Source of the DNA: Cyanophora paradoxa
Lineage: Eukaryota; Glaucocystophyceae; Cyanophorales; Cyanophoraceae
Direction: 5' to 3'
DNA length: 64,000 bases
NCBI GenBank assembly: GCA_004431415.1
Contig: QPMI01000520.1
Span: 1 to 64,000, forward strand
The notes beneath the pieces are model-generated. The model saw only the letters and a list, made by a program, of their open reading frames with translations. It searched no databases and was not told the DNA's origin. The stretch's first letter is position 1; the number at the start of each line of letters is the position of its first letter. The position numbers and the translations under genes are program-made. Shown here piece by piece: positions 45,282 to 54,796 of the stretch.

Positions 45282-47808
45282 CTAACTGAATCTGCGCGAA
45301 TTACCGCCCGCGGCCCGAGCCCGAGCCGGCGCCAGCGCGGCCGCCTCGGCCGGCGCCGGCCTGCAGGCGGGGCCGCCCCCCCTTCGGGGTGTTCCACGAG
45401 CCGGCCGCGCCGCCGGCGCCAGCGCGAGCGCCGCCCGCTCCCGATGGGCCTCTCCGCGCGCTCGACGAGCGCGGCCGGCCGGCCCCAGCCCCACGGGCCG
45501 CCCCTCGCGCGCCCCGGATGCGGCGCGGTCGCCGACGGGGCCCGGGCGGGGCCCGCGGGGCCGCGGGGTGCGCTGCGCGGCGGCGGCGGCGGCGGCCTCC
45601 CTCTCCGCGGCGATCTCGGCCGGCTCCTTCTCGCCCTCCAGCAGGTCCTCGCCCCGCGCGCTCCCGTCCTGCCCCCCGGCTCGAGCCGCCCCGAGCGGCG
45701 GGGGCGGGCGGGGGCGCGGGGCGGGCGGACGCGGATGGCGTTGGCGAGGGTCATGTCGCGCTTGGTGACGAGGCTGGTGACGGTGCCCTTGTTGCCGGCG
45801 CGGGCGGTGCGGCCGGCGCGGTGGAGGTAGTCGGTGCGGTTGCGGGGGAAGTCGAAGATGATGACGTGGTCGACGTCGTAGTCGAGCCCGCGGGCCGCGA
45901 TGTCCGTGCACACCAGGATGTTCTTCTCCCCCGACTTGAACGCCTCGAAGCTCTCCGTCCGCCGCTCCACCGGCATCTCCCCGTGGTAGCACGCCGTCTC
46001 GAAGTCCATCTCGTTCAGGAAGTGGTCCGTCGCCCGGCAGCTGCCCCGCCCCGCCCCCGTCGGCCCGCCGCGGGAGGGGGAAGCGGGGGGAGGAGGGGGC
46101 GGGGGGCACCTGTCCATCGTGTTGCAGAAGACAATGGCGCGGCGCTTCTTGTTGCGGTACCCGCTCAGCTCCAGCATCTCCACAAGCTTGGCTGACCCCC
46201 ACGGCGCTCAGCCGGCCCCGCGCGGCCCGCCTCGCGCCCTTCGGCGCAGCACGCCCGCACCGCGCTTCTCGGAGGAGGCGACGGGGATGAACTCCTGCTT
46301 GAGGGTCGCCACGGGCGCGTGCAGCTCCGCCGTCGAGATGCGGATCGCGTCCTGGCGCGTTGGCGCGGGGGAGTGTCGGCGCGAGGGGCGGGGGTTGGGG
46401 CGGGGCCGCCTCGGGCCCGCACGGGGAACTTCTCCTCGAGGAGCTTCTCGATGGCCTTCTTGATCGTCGCCGTCACCAGCACGAACTGCACCTCCGCCCC
46501 GCGGTTGATCTCGTTCCCCTGCCGCCCCGCGTGAGCCCCGAGAGCGGCGCGGCCTGCAGGGCTCTGCACGGACGCGGATGGGGACGAGGATGGCGCGGAG
46601 GTCCTGCGCGAAGCCGGCGTCGAACATCGTGTCCACCTGCGCCCCCGGGCGCCTCAGCCCGCCGCCCCGCCGCCCCGCGCCCCGCCGGCCGGCCGGAAGA
46701 AGGAAGAAGAAGAAAGGCGGGACCTCGTCGATGACGACGTGGCGCGTCTGAGTGAAGTAGACGGCGCCTGCGGGGCGGCCTCGGCGAACGAGGAAAAGGA
46801 GGGCGGGGGCGGGCGGCGCGGGCCCTTCTCGCGGAGCTGCAGGAGGCGCCCCGGCGTGCAGACGAGGATGTCGACGGGCGTCTGCAGCATCTCCGCCTGC
46901 TTCTTCATCGACTCGCCGCCCATCACCGCCACCGCCCGGATCTTCGCGAAGTGCGACAGCTGCTTCGCGATGCTCTGCGCCCCGCCCCGCGTCGGCGGCG
47001 CGTCGCGAGCCCGCCGGGACAGCGCAGCGCACCAGGACCTGCTTGCCGAGCTCGCGGTTGGGCACGAGGACGATCGCGCGCGGCCGCATGGGCTTGCGCT
47101 CGATCTGCGCGATCTCCTCCTGCTGCTTCAGCGTGTCGATGACCGGTAGCAGGTACGCGAGCGTCTTCCCGGAGCCTGCGCGAGGTCTGAGCGCTCGATG
47201 GAGGGTTTGCAAGCGCGCGGAAAGCCGGCGCACCGGTCTCCGCGGCGGCGACGACGTTGAAGCCGCGAAGAATCTGGGGAATAGCCTTGGACTGCTCGAG
47301 ATCGTGTGAGCGCTAGCTGCGGCTGCGACGGGAGGCGCGCGTCCTTGCCTGGATCTTGGTCGGCTTGTGGATCTGCAGCGACTCGAGGCCGGCGACGAGC
47401 TCCTCGCGGAGCCCGAGCTCCGTGAACGTGTTTGCCTGGTACTCGCGCTTTTTCGGCGCCTGCGTGCGGAGCGCCTTAAACATAGAAATCGTGCATCGGA
47501 GCATCGAAGAGCACCTCGGCGGATGCGTACGCGGCGAACTCGTGCACTGGCTGCCGCACGGGACGGCCGAGCGCGACATCCAGTCCCTGGAAGCGCAGCC
47601 GGGGCGCCGCGACATCGAAGTGACTGTAGCTAGACACGCTAGACCCGAAGAAGCTCCGCCGGAGCGGCTGCGCAGTCTCCGCGGAGGGGCGAGCTAAAGA
47701 TCGGGGCGAGGGCTGTGCTGCCGGGCATGTGCTGGGGACTTCGGGAATAGCGCAAGCGGTTGCCTGGGGTGCCGCGCCGGCAATGCCGACCGTGAACGCG
47801 CTCTGCAT
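45282..47808 (-). CDS. DEAD-box RNA helicase with DEVD motif II, probably organellar
   Basis: ATP-dependent RNA helicase, 609 residues from 12 in-phase exons: 47808-47515, 47459-47349, 47291-47234, 47175-47033, 46974-46824, 46767-46724, 46636-46574, 46518-46423, 46351-46261, 46191-46110, 46040-45731, 45668-45282. Motifs in order: Q motif (FTELGLREELVAGLESLQIHKPTKIQ), Walker A AETGSGKT, PNRELGKQ (Ia), TPGRLLQL (Ib), motif II DEVD (instead of DEAD) followed by TMFDAGF, VTATI where SAT is usual (motif III), VFCNT (IV), VCTDIAARGLD (V) and HRAGRTARAG (VI). The first ~98 residues lack helicase homology and may be a transit peptide. A C-terminal 100-residue Arg/Gly/Ala-rich tail suggests RNA binding. 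The DEVDTMFD arrangement resembles plastid/mitochondrial members such as Arabidopsis RH39 or DDX28, which assist ribosome biogenesis; that role is inference. Two of 11 introns have GC donors. Confidence 0.9.
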
Positions 47809-48074
47809 GGCTTTCGGGACTTCGGCTGAGAGGGGTAGCACCAACTGGCTGCCGGGTACAAAGGCCGTTCGGACGCATGCTTCCCAGCGCAGCGCGCGCG
47901 TTCTGCATGCATAGCGTTAAGCCTGTGCGCATCGCCTGCTTTGTCGCCTGCCCTCCGCAGCGCATGGCGGTTCGGCCGAGGCAGGTTCGGTCGAAATCTC
48001 AGTCGAACCGGCTGAGTTTCTGTACACCCGAAAGCTGAGATCGCCATTTCTTTACTCTTCATCGATTCATCGAA
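47809..48074. other. Short divergent promoter region
   Basis: 266 bp separating the helicase (-) and PIWI (+) start codons; both promoters must lie here or overlap the first exons. No core element can be assigned. Confidence 0.4.
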
Positions 48075-51000
48075 ATGCAGCGCGGGTGCGAAGCCGCCCG
48101 CCTCGCCTGGCTTGCGTACACGCGCGCTGATGCCGCTGCGCTGGCCAGGGGCAGAGGAGGCGGCCGCGGGAATCCGCAGGACCGCCCGCAATCCGCGCAA
48201 GGCAGAGGGCGTGGCGGTACTCAGCCGTCTCGCCCACAGACCGCTCAGGCCGGCCCTTCAGGTGCTGGCGGGCCCGGGCCTTCCGGCCGCGGAGCCGGCC
48301 GAGGCGGGACGCCCATCGGGCAGCAGCACGCGCTCTCCAGACAGGATGCGGATAGGCTGCACGCGGACCTCGTTCACATGAATCTCGGGGCCGGTGGTGG
48401 AGCTCCGGCGGCGGCTCCGGCGCGCCGCGGGGGCGACAGTTCCTCCGCGGGCTCCGGCGGCACGAAAGAGAGCGCCCGCCGCCGTCGCGAGGGTCCTGGT
48501 CCGCTCTCGTGCTCGTCTTTTTTGCGAGCGTTCTTTCCTGACGGTGCCGTGCCGAGCGCAGCCGAGAAGCAGATGCGAGACGCGGATGTGAGCGTTCCGA
48601 GGCGCCCGCCGAGCCAGCCCGTCGGCACGCCCGTCCAGCTCCTCAGCAACCACTTCAAGGTCCTCGCGCGCCCCAGTGGAGAGCGGCGGGTCGTCCGGCA
48701 GTACCAGGTCGACTTCATCGTGCGTCGTGCCCGCCCGCCCTGCCTCCGATGCCGCCGCCGACGTCCCGGGCCGCAGCCGGACGTGCCCAGCATGCGCGCG
48801 CGCCAGTTCCTCGTCGGCCGCGTCCGCGAGCGGTTCTCGCCGTACATCTTCGCGGGGACCCTGCTCTGGACGCCGAACCTGCTGGATGACCAGGACATCG
48901 ACGTCGGCGAGATGCACGGCACGCGATACACGATGCACCTCACCCGCACCGTCGACGGAGTGGACATCGCGAGCCACCCGATGGCGCGCCCGGGCCCGCC
49001 CCCGCCCCCGCCCGCCTCGCCGTGACCGATCGCATCGCCGGCGCGCAGGTCCTGAACAACCTGGTCAGGCAGGCGCTGCGACAGCTGCACATGGTTCAGA
49101 TCCGGCGGAACTACTTCGACAGCGCCCCCGGGGGCATCGCGAGCTTCCCGCAGCTGAGGATGGAGATGTGGCCGGGGTTCGTCACGGCGGTCAACCCCCA
49201 CGACGCCTTCGTCTCCGTCAACGTCGACTCCATCTGGAAGGTCCTCCGCACCGGTGCCCCGGCCTCCTCGGTCCCCGCCAGCGCTCCGCCGGCCCCTGAC
49301 CGCCTCCGCCAGACACCGTCCTGGACACGATCACGCAGATCGCGCGCAGCGTCGCCCCGAACGAGCGCCGCGTGCGCATCCGCGAGGCCCTCCTTCACTC
49401 CATCGTCCTCACGCGGCGCGCCCCTCTCTCTTCAAACGGTTTCGCCTGCCTCTACAAGCTGAGGCCGCCTCGCAGGTACAACAACCGCACGTACCCCGTG
49501 CACGACGTGGACTTCGCTCGCACGCCCCTGAGCCCGATTACGTTTGAGTGGGCCGGGCATGGCACCGCGACCTTCGCTCAGGCTCGCCCCGCCCTACTCC
49601 CGCCCGGCCTCGCCTCCGGCCGAATTCCCCTCGCGCGTGCCCCGCAGTACTACGAGCAGGCGTGGGGGATCACGGGGCTCGTTCCCAGCCAGCCCCTCCT
49701 CGTCTCTCGCAAGAAGGCCCGTGCCGCTCTCGAGAGGACTGGGCGCTCGCTGTTAACGTTCTGAGGCCGGCGCAGAGACGGCAGCCGGACGGGGCGACGG
49801 TCGAGCAGACGCTGCACCTCATCCCGCAGCTGTGCTTCCGCACGGGGATGTGAGCGCCCGCCTCACAGCCTCGCGCCCCGCGTCTCACGCACGCCCCGCA
49901 GCGCCCCCGAGGACCGCCGGAACCGCTTCGTCATGCAGCAGCTGACGGGGACGGCGGCCGAGCCGCCGGGGCAGCGCGCCTCCCGCGCGACGCAGTTCCT
50001 GGCCCGCCTCCTGTCGAACCCAGCGGCCGCGGAGCAGCTGGACAACTTCGGGGTGACGCTCGACCCGAACATGGCCGCCGTCCCGGGCCGCGTGCTGCCC
50101 GCCCCGGTCGTCAAGGGCGGGCCCACCGGCAGCGACCAGCTCAACCGCGAGGACCGTGCGCAGGGCTCCCACCCCACTCACTTCGCCGCGGCTCGCCCGC
50201 CCGCTGAGCGTCGCGCAGCGTACGAGTGGATCAGGGGGCTGCGCTCCAGGCGCCTCCCGAACCCGAAGCCGCTTCGCAAGGGCGAGTGGGCGGTCGCCTA
50301 CTGCGCGAACGACGGCAAGGAGTACGACGCCGCCGAGGAGATCGTCGCCAAGCTCCGCCAGGCCCGCCCCGCCTCCCGCCCGCCCCCGATCCCTTCCGCG
50401 CAGCTCTCACCCCGCCGGCGCAGTTCTCCGCCCCGATGGGCGCCACGGTCGACGAGCCGACCTGGATCGAGGCGCCGCCCCGTCCCTCCCTGCCGCCCTC
50501 GAGACCGCGAACGACGCGAGGGCCGGGGCAGGTGGCGTCGCCGCACCCGGGGGCGTACGCGGAGGCCATCCTGAAGGCGCTGGGGGCGCGGGCGCGGCCC
50601 TTCGCGATCGTCCTCGTGCTCCTCCCGACGGACGACAAGGACCGCTACGACGCCCTCAAGCGCCTCCTCCACGTCGAGCGCGGCCTCCCCATGCAGGGCC
50701 TCGTCACCAGGCGGGCCCCGCGCCCCGCGCCCCGCGCCCCGCCGCCCCGCCGCGGCCGGGCTGACGGCTGTGCAGGCGCTACGACAAGCAGCGCGGGTGG
50801 AACGCCTCCGTCGTCACGAAGCTTGCCCTGCAGATGCAGGCCAAGCTCGGTGCCTGCCTCTGGAACGCCCAGGCACGCCCTCCCGCCCCGCCGGTCATGC
50901 TTCGCGCCGCGTGACGGCCGGCGCCGCGCAGCTGCCGCAGGCGCCGCAGGTGCAGAACGCGATGTTCATCGGGGTCGACGTCTGCCACCTCGCCGGCCGG

Positions 51001-52057
51001 TCAGCGGGCGCCCGGGGTGGCGCCGCCTGCGGCCCCGGCGGCGCGGGGCCCTAACGGCCCCGCAGGGCCTCAGTGGCGGGCTTCGTGGCGTCGCTGCGAC
51101 CGCGCGTGGAGGGCGGCGAATACTTCGCCCAGACGAGGAAGCAGGAGGCGGGCGGGCAGGAGCTGATGGACCACCTGGGGGAGTGCCTGAAGGAGGCCCT
51201 GGAGCTGTGGCGGAAGCGCAACAAGGGCGGCCTCCCGAGCCACGTCTTCTTCTACCGCGACGGCGTCGGCGACGGGCAGCTCGCCGAGGCCCGGCCCCCG
51301 CGCCCCCTTTCCTCTCAGCTCCGCCGCTGAGCGGGGCCGGCAGGTGGTCGAGCGCGAGGTCACCAAGGTCGAGGAGCGCCTCCGCGCCGCCGCCGCCCCC
51401 CACGACCCGTGCGCCCCGCCCCGCCCCGCCCCTCTCCGCTGCCGACGCCGGACGGCAGGCCCAAGCTCTGCTTCATCGTCGTCAAGAAGCGCATCAACAC
51501 GCGCTTCTTCCTCCGCGAGGGCGCCGCGTGCGCCCCGGCCCCTGCTCGCCCCCGGCCTCGCCCCCCGGGGCTGAGCTCGGGGGGCAGGGTGCAGAACGTG
51601 CGGCCGGGGACGGTGGTGGACAGCGTGGTGACGCACCGCGGCTGGTACGACTTCTTCCTCGCCTCCCAGCACGTCACCCAGGGCCCGCCCCCGCCCCGCC
51701 CCCGCCCCCGCCCCGGCCCCCGCCCCCGCTGCTGACGTGGCGGGCAGGGACGGCGACGCCGACGCACTACCACGTGGTGCGGGACGGGACGAACGTGGAG
51801 CCGGCGAAGCTCCAGCTCCTCACCCTCGCCCTCTGCTACGCCTACGCGAACTGGACCGGTGCGCTCCCGGCCGGCGGCTGCTGGCGCAGGCGCGCGCCCT
51901 CGGCGATCTGACGGGGCGGGGCGGGGCGGGGCGGGCAGGGCCGGTGAAGGTGCCGGCGCCGTGCCAGCTGGCCCACAAGCTCGCCTTCCTCTCCGGCCAG
52001 TCCCTCCAGGCCCGCGACGCCGCCCCCGCCCTCCGCACCACCCTCCACTTCCTGTAA
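48075..52057 (+). CDS. PIWI-clade Argonaute
   Basis: Small-RNA-guided nuclease, 953 residues from 19 in-phase exons: 48075-48719, 48777-48983, 49049-49253, 49313-49415, 49476-49581, 49648-49716, 49776-49849, 49902-50155, 50219-50361, 50424-50471, 50532-50710, 50776-50872, 50950-50999, 51066-51288, 51344-51408, 51459-51527, 51588-51682, 51748-51858, 51939-52057. The N terminus is RG-rich ([23 protein letters not shown]), as in PIWI proteins methylated for Tudor binding. The PAZ region contains LTRYNNRTY; the MID region has LPMQGLVTR and the PIWI domain GVDVCH (catalytic Asp), GQELMD (Glu finger candidate), YRDGVGDGQ (Asp) and [17 protein letters not shown] (His), ending [21 protein letters not shown] and PAPCQxAHKLAFLxGQS are PIWI rather than AGO signatures. 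All four DEDH residues are present, so slicer activity is expected. Ten of 18 introns have GC donors, the highest share in the window. Confidence 0.93.
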
Positions 52058-52721
52058 TCACATGATTTGAAATTCGAATTTGAACGAGAGCCACATACAT
52101 GCTGCTGCGCATGCTGCTTGGCGGGCAGGGCGACCTCAAATCGATTTCTGCCGGGCCCGGCCGCGGGGCGGTGTGCCGGGCTGGGTGCACGTGGGGCAGA
52201 TAGATGAAGAGGAGGCAGGAGCGTCGGGGCGGGGCGGGAGCTAGGTACCGATAGCTGAGCGTGAAAGCGTGAAAGCGTCGCGGCGGCGGCTATCGAGGCT
52301 CCAATGCATGCGCATGCAGACTTAAGCTTGAAAACCTGCTGCGTGTGCGTGTCAACGCGTACGCCTGTCCGCGCGCAGCCGGGGCGCATGCAGCTCGAAG
52401 AGCGCACGACGCTGGCACCTGCATATGCATGCGCAGCTGACAGCTCCGGCGCGGAAAGCTTTTGAGCACGTACGCATGGATGGTCTGAGCGCGCAGGGCG
52501 CTCGGCCGGGCCGAGAGCTCGTGAATAGCACCGCGCGGGGAGCGTGAACGCTGCGTGCGTGCGGCCGGCGTCGACGTCGCAGCATTTCGAATGGGCCAAA
52601 TTGCAACGCGAAAGCTCGAGGTACCTGTACCCGTTTTGATCCTCAAATAAAAAGCGCAACGGCTCTTTCAAGTCCTCAGTCTTTTTGCGATCCTCGCAAC
52701 GAGACTACCCAAAACAACGCT
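52058..52721. other. Intergenic region with GCATGC palindromes
   Basis: Between PIWI and Cdc20 (same strand). Contains a tandem cgtgaaag pair near 52260-52275, and ATGCATGCGCATGCA (about 52304-52318) plus further gcatatgcatgcgc at about 52421. The last 70 bp before the Cdc20 ATG are AT-richer and probably 5' UTR. No gene supported. Confidence 0.5.
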
Positions 52722-54341
52722 ATGGCGTGCGAAATGGATTTCGAAGTGAACGATATTCTCAAGTCTTCTTTCGACGCGCCCCTGACGCGAGTTGCGCCCT
52801 CGCGCTTCGAGCGGAAGGCGGCCGAGAAGAAGGGTCGGACCCCCAGCAAGACCCCGTCTGCGGACCGCTTCATCCCGAATCGTTCGGCGATGGATTTCGA
52901 GGTTTCCCACCTCAACCTGAGCGACCAGGAGAACTGCAACCCGGCCAGCCCGGCCAAGGAAGAGGCGAAGAAGAACCTCGCGGATGCTCTGCTTGATGGT
53001 GCGCCCCGATCGCCTTTTTCAGAGTCTCAAGCGCTTCTAGAATGCGTTTTCGTTGCCGGCGCCGGGCCTCACGCTGATTTCGGAAACCGCGATCCCAGGC
53101 CGCGAGAAGGCGAAGATCCTCGCGTTCAAGACCAAGGCCCCGGCTCCCGAGGCAGGCTACCAGAACAACCTGCGGGTTCTCTACACACAGAACAAGTTGG
53201 AGAAGCTGTGTGAGCCTAAGAAGGCGAACCGCAACATCCCGCAGTGCCCCGGTGCGCGCGATCCCTTCACCCCCACACCCTCGCCCGCGCCTACGGCTGA
53301 AATCGGATCGCAGAGCGCATCCTCGATGCGCCGGAGATGGTTGATGACTACTACCTCAACCTCCTCGACTGGAACGCCGAGAACATGCTTGCGGTGGCCC
53401 TTGGCAAGACGATCTACCTGTGGAACGCCGGCTCGGGCTCCATCACTCAGCTGATGGAGACCTCTCAGCCCGACGACTACGTGACGAGCGTGTCGTGGAT
53501 CCAGCAGGGCAACATCCTTGCCGTCGGCACCAACCAGTGCTCCGTGCAGCTGTGGGACGTGACCAAGCAGAAGCAGCTGCGCGAGATGCGCGGCCACACG
53601 GCCCGCGTCGGCAGCCTTGCGTGGAACAGCCACATCCTCTCGTCCGGCAGCCGCGACTCGAACATCCACAACCACGACGTGCGGATTGCCCAGCACCTCG
53701 TCTCGACCTTCGCCGGCCACCAGCAGGAAATCTGCGGCCTCAAGTGGAGCACCAACGGCACTCAGCTCGCCTCGGGCGGCAACGACAACATCCTCAACAT
53801 TTGGGAGATGTCGCGTCAGCAGCCCCGCTTCACCATGGACCACCACATGGCGGCCGTCAAGGCCCTCGCGTGGTGCCCGTGGCAGCGTGATCTCCTGGCC
53901 TCGGGTGGCGGTACCGCAGACCGCACCATCAAGTTCTGGAACACCACTACAGGCCCGCCCCTTCTCCTCCCGCTTCCTTTTCCTTTTCTTTTCCTGACTC
54001 GGCGGCGTCGCGCAGGCGCGCTCCTGAACTCTGTGGACACGAAGTCCCAGGTTTGCGGCCTGATGTGGAGCCGGAACGATAAGGAGCTCCTCTCGGCGCA
54101 TGGCTTCAGCCAGAACCAGCTCACCGTGTGGAAGTATCCGACGATGACTCGGGTGGCGGAGCTCACGGGCCACACGGCACGCGTGCTCCACCTGGCGATG
54201 TCTCCGGATGGCTCTACGGTCTGCTCGGCGGCCGCCGACGAGACTCTTCGCTTCTGGCGCTGCTTCTCTGCTCCCGAGTCGAAGGCGACTTCGAAGGGGG
54301 CGGACGGCGCCGGTGCGTTCTCTACCCGGTCTATCCGGTAA
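52722..54341 (+). CDS. CDC20: Cdc20, activator of the anaphase-promoting complex
   Basis: WD40 substrate adaptor that activates APC/C at mitosis. Exons: 52722 to about 52985, about 53041-53251, 53314-53952, 54016-54341; 479 residues. The C-box reads DRFIPNR; a Cdc20-type [13 protein letters not shown] segment follows. [20 protein letters not shown] opens the propeller, and seven blades include [40 protein letters not shown] and [14 protein letters not shown]. The protein ends in Ile-Arg, the C-terminal APC/C-docking tail. The exon 1/2 border is ambiguous: the obvious gtgcgc donor after LLDG gives the wrong phase, whereas a GC donor at 52986 (gctctg) with acceptor cttctag keeps frame. The donor at 53953 is GC (gcccgc). 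Codon use is less extreme than in neighbours, as expected for a conserved gene. Distinguished from Cdh1/Fzr by overall match to Cdc20 blades. Confidence 0.95.
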
Positions 54342-54796
54342 AGGGGTCCAAACAGGGTGCGCGCGCGCGCGTTGCTATGCCTCTCGCTCGCACACCCCTC
54401 CGGCGCCCCCCGCGCCGCCCCGTGTACTTTACGCGCACTCGCAGTTAAGAAAAGGAGCACTGTCCCTGCCCTTCGTGGCGGGCCAACCCTCCGGCGTTTC
54501 TAAACGCCTTCCCCTCTCTTCGTCCCTTGTTAGCATTTACTTATACGGCGTCTCTAGACGCCTCCCTTTCAGCACCTTCGGCGTCTCAAGACGCCTGTCA
54601 GCTGCACAAGCGTTTCTGAACGCTCCCTGCCTTCCCTGTGTTCCTTTCCTAGTTAGTAGTTATAGTGGTCTTCGCTTCTGAGAACCTTAGATGCTAATAT
54701 GCAGAGCTTGCGTAGAGATTGTCCCAGACAATGTACAATAACTACAGTGGATTACAACATTCCTTGGAGGAAGAGGGGCGCCGTGGCGGAGCCCGT
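54342..54796. other. Convergent intergenic region downstream of Cdc20
   Basis: Pyrimidine-rich on the plus strand, probably Cdc20 3' UTR, and holds the four related hairpins listed next. No gene. Confidence 0.5.
54493..54623 (+). repeat. Array of four related short hairpins
   Basis: GGCGTTTCTAAACGCC at 54493-54508, GGCGTCTCTAGACGCC at 54547-54562, GGCGTCTCAAGACGCC at 54580-54595 and GCGTTTCTGAACGC at 54610-54623. The first three have 7-bp stems around a 2-nt centre; between copies 1 and 2 the T-A pair changes to C-G on both arms, a compensatory change. Centre-to-centre spacings are 54, 33 and 29 nt. Sits about 150 nt past the Cdc20 stop. Confidence 0.8.

Noticed and set aside
47459-47514. 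Helicase start at an internal ATG (MFKALRTQAPKK) instead of a spliced upstream exon
   Set aside because: Kept as an alternative only. The 55-nt intron with gtgctc donor joins a 98-residue leader in phase, and organellar members usually have a leader; cDNA is needed.
48258-49201. Minus-strand open frames over the Argonaute N terminus
   Set aside because: The plus strand gives 19 phase-consistent exons of a PIWI protein; the minus frames are shadows.
54493-54623. Hairpin array as a CRISPR or rho-independent terminators
   Set aside because: Repeats are 14-16 bp with irregular 17-38-nt spacing and no Cas genes; the host is eukaryotic, so bacterial terminators do not apply.
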